From the NCBI GenBank assembly GCA_046482845.1, contig JAWOEJ010000084.1, positions 1 through 15,756 on the forward strand: a DNA stretch of 15,756 nucleotides, given 5' to 3'. Under the pieces are notes generated by a model. It saw only the letters and a list, made by a program, of their open reading frames with translations. It did no database searches and was not told the origin of the DNA. Both the position numbers and the translations under genes were made by a program. The DNA is from DATFJZ01 sp046482845 (GTDB taxonomy: Bacteria; Desulfobacterota; Desulfobacteria; Desulfobacterales; Desulfobacteraceae). Numbering within the stretch: the stretch's first letter is position 1; the number at the start of each line of letters is the position of its first letter. Shown piece after piece: positions 15,051-15,756 of the stretch.

Positions 15051-15440
15051 ATGAAGATCAATATAAAAACCACCCGTAAGAGCCAGCTCATTGATATAAC
15101 CAATGAAATTCAGCAGGCTGTTCTTGATGCTGAAATAACATACGGACTTGTGCACGTTTTCTGCATACATACAACAGCGGGTATCGCCATTAATGAAAGT
15201 GCTGATCCTGATGTGAGAACTGATATTCTCAATGTTTTAGACCGGCTTGTCCCCTGGGAGGGAAATTATCTCCACAAGGGGGGCAATGCAGCTGCCCATG
15301 CGAAAGCCTGCATTATTGGATCTTCTGAACTGCTTGCCATTGAAGACAGAAAGCTTGTCGTTGGAAAGTGGCAGGCTGTGTTTTTCTGCGAGTTTGACGG
15401 TCCCCGGGACAGGGTTGTAAGATTAAAATTTACCAAATAA
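15051..15440 (+). CDS. YjbQ/UPF0047 family protein
   Basis: A 129-residue single-domain protein of the YjbQ (UPF0047) family, often annotated as secondary thiamine-phosphate synthase because some members show weak thiamine phosphate synthase activity. The true role is unsettled. Conserved features present are VFCIHTTAGIAINE (residues about 36-49), the His/Ala pair in NAAAHAKACIIGSSE (about 79-93), and GKWQAVFFCEFDGPRDR near the C-terminus. Length is typical and the protein is soluble. The ATG at 15051 follows AAAAGGGGATAAG. It stands alone between a repeat copy and a gene-free region. Confidence 0.93.
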   Translation: MKINIKTTRKSQLIDITNEIQQAVLDAEITYGLVHVFCIHTTAGIAINESADPDVRTDILNVLDRLVPWEGNYLHKGGNAAAHAKACIIGSSELLAIEDRKLVVGKWQAVFFCEFDGPRDRVVRLKFTK

Positions 15441-15444
15441 ATAC

Positions 15445-15550
15445 GGCATCCTTTTATTTTTTTTAACCACGAAACACACAAAAGGCACGAAAAATATAAA
15501 AGTCAAACACAAAAAATGTAAACTGCTTTTGAAGCATTATGAAGGATGCC
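15445..15550. repeat. 106-bp segment bounded by a 9-bp inverted repeat
   Basis: GGCATCCTT (15445-15453) and AAGGATGCC (15542-15550) are perfect inverted repeats enclosing an AT-rich segment. Inside are imperfect CACGAAA/CACAAAA units (15468-15490) and a small hairpin TGCTT-TTG-AAGCA. No coding frame is visible. It may be a worn mobile element or a long stem-loop. Confidence 0.4.
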
Positions 15551-15578
15551 ATAAATACCATGTACAGATACCTATACA

Positions 15579-15725
15579 CTAGATCATCAAGTTTTTTGAA
15601 TACCGCCGCCCCCAGTGGTTGGGGCGGTGGGCAATCACGATGGACGTACGCTCGGCCATGAGGTTGGAAAGCGCATCCTGAATGCTGGCCTCGGTTTCCG
15701 AGTCAATGTATTCCTCGCTGGCATA
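15579..15725 (-). pseudogene. Degraded fragment of an ABC-transporter ATPase domain
   Basis: The minus-strand frame from 15725 reads EEYIDSETEASIQDAL followed by LMAERTSIVIAHR. This is the segment from the D-loop to the H-switch histidine of an exporter-type ABC ATPase (usual form SALDSETE ... RTxIVIAHR). Upstream, an in-frame TGA (15728-15726) and non-homologous sequence replace the Walker B region. Downstream, after HR, the frame runs through a GC-rich hairpin into a repeat end and stops at TAG 15581-15579. Only about 33 residues of the domain remain. The base composition is clearly richer in G+C than the neighbouring genes, which suggests acquired DNA. Confidence 0.6.
15583..15600 (-). repeat. 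Terminal piece of the interspersed repeat
   Basis: ATCATCAAGTTTTTTGAA matches the outer end of the repeat family in reverse orientation. Only the end is present, directly at the junction with the ABC ATPase remnant. Confidence 0.45.
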
Positions 15726-15756
15726 TCAGTTCTACAGGTTGGCGCATGGCATACGC

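Noticed and set aside
14864..15103. Minus-strand ORF of 79 residues
   Set aside because: It runs through a repeat copy and the start of the YjbQ gene and has no family resemblance. Similar peptides (DDQVFVSGFWR, NQVSVSDFWR) arise wherever the repeat is translated.

Overview
The window reads as a chromosomal segment of an anaerobic Desulfobacterota bacterium, most likely a sulfate reducer of the Desulfobacteraceae type (Desulfobacula/Desulfobacterium-like). This is inferred from gene content and not from a marker gene: a cytoplasmic selenocysteine formate dehydrogenase joined to HdrA/MvhD electron-transfer proteins, a DUF3786 protein, several NtrC/receiver-type regulators, and a fairly AT-rich sequence with T/A-rich intergenic regions.

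Left part (1-8254, minus strand, transcribed right to left). A sigma-70 promoter at 8225-8254 precedes one long operon: a soluble GAF histidine kinase, a receiver-only response regulator, a double-module HdrA, MvhD, an FdhB-like iron-sulfur protein, FdhA, and an open frame running off the left edge. Three of the enzymes are interrupted by a single in-frame TGA, at exactly the position where family members have Cys or Sec: FdhA U136, HdrA U66 and MvhD U69. Each TGA is followed at a suitable distance by a bSECIS-like hairpin. I therefore annotate three full-length selenoproteins rather than six broken ORFs. The inferred complex moves electrons from formate (FdhA) through FdhB and the [2Fe-2S] protein MvhD to the flavins and ferredoxin domains of HdrA, presumably for electron bifurcation or confurcation. 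No HdrB or HdrC is present, so the partner acceptors are not visible here.

Middle part (8290-12494, minus strand). A strong terminator (8290-8327) ends a gene for a response regulator with an unassigned C-terminal domain. That gene has a well-formed sigma-54 -24/-12 promoter and a dyad upstream of it. Further right are a DUF3786 protein, a 7-bp tandem repeat array, an NtrC-family sigma-54 activator, a DUF190 protein and a CrcB/Fluc fluoride channel. The channel gene has a perfect-consensus sigma-70 promoter and a TTG start.

Right part (12494-15756, mostly plus strand). This holds a cytoplasmic glycerophosphodiester phosphodiesterase, a Nudix-like protein overlapping a YkgJ-type cysteine-cluster protein, and a YjbQ/UPF0047 protein. 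The last ~180 bp carry a GC-richer degraded fragment of an ABC-transporter ATPase on the minus strand.

A family of short interspersed palindromic repeats (arms of about 45 bp running from CCTGACC to CTTGATCATCG, often with terminal inverted repeats) occupies most intergenic gaps between 11585 and 15600. It supplies the 3' ends of two genes.
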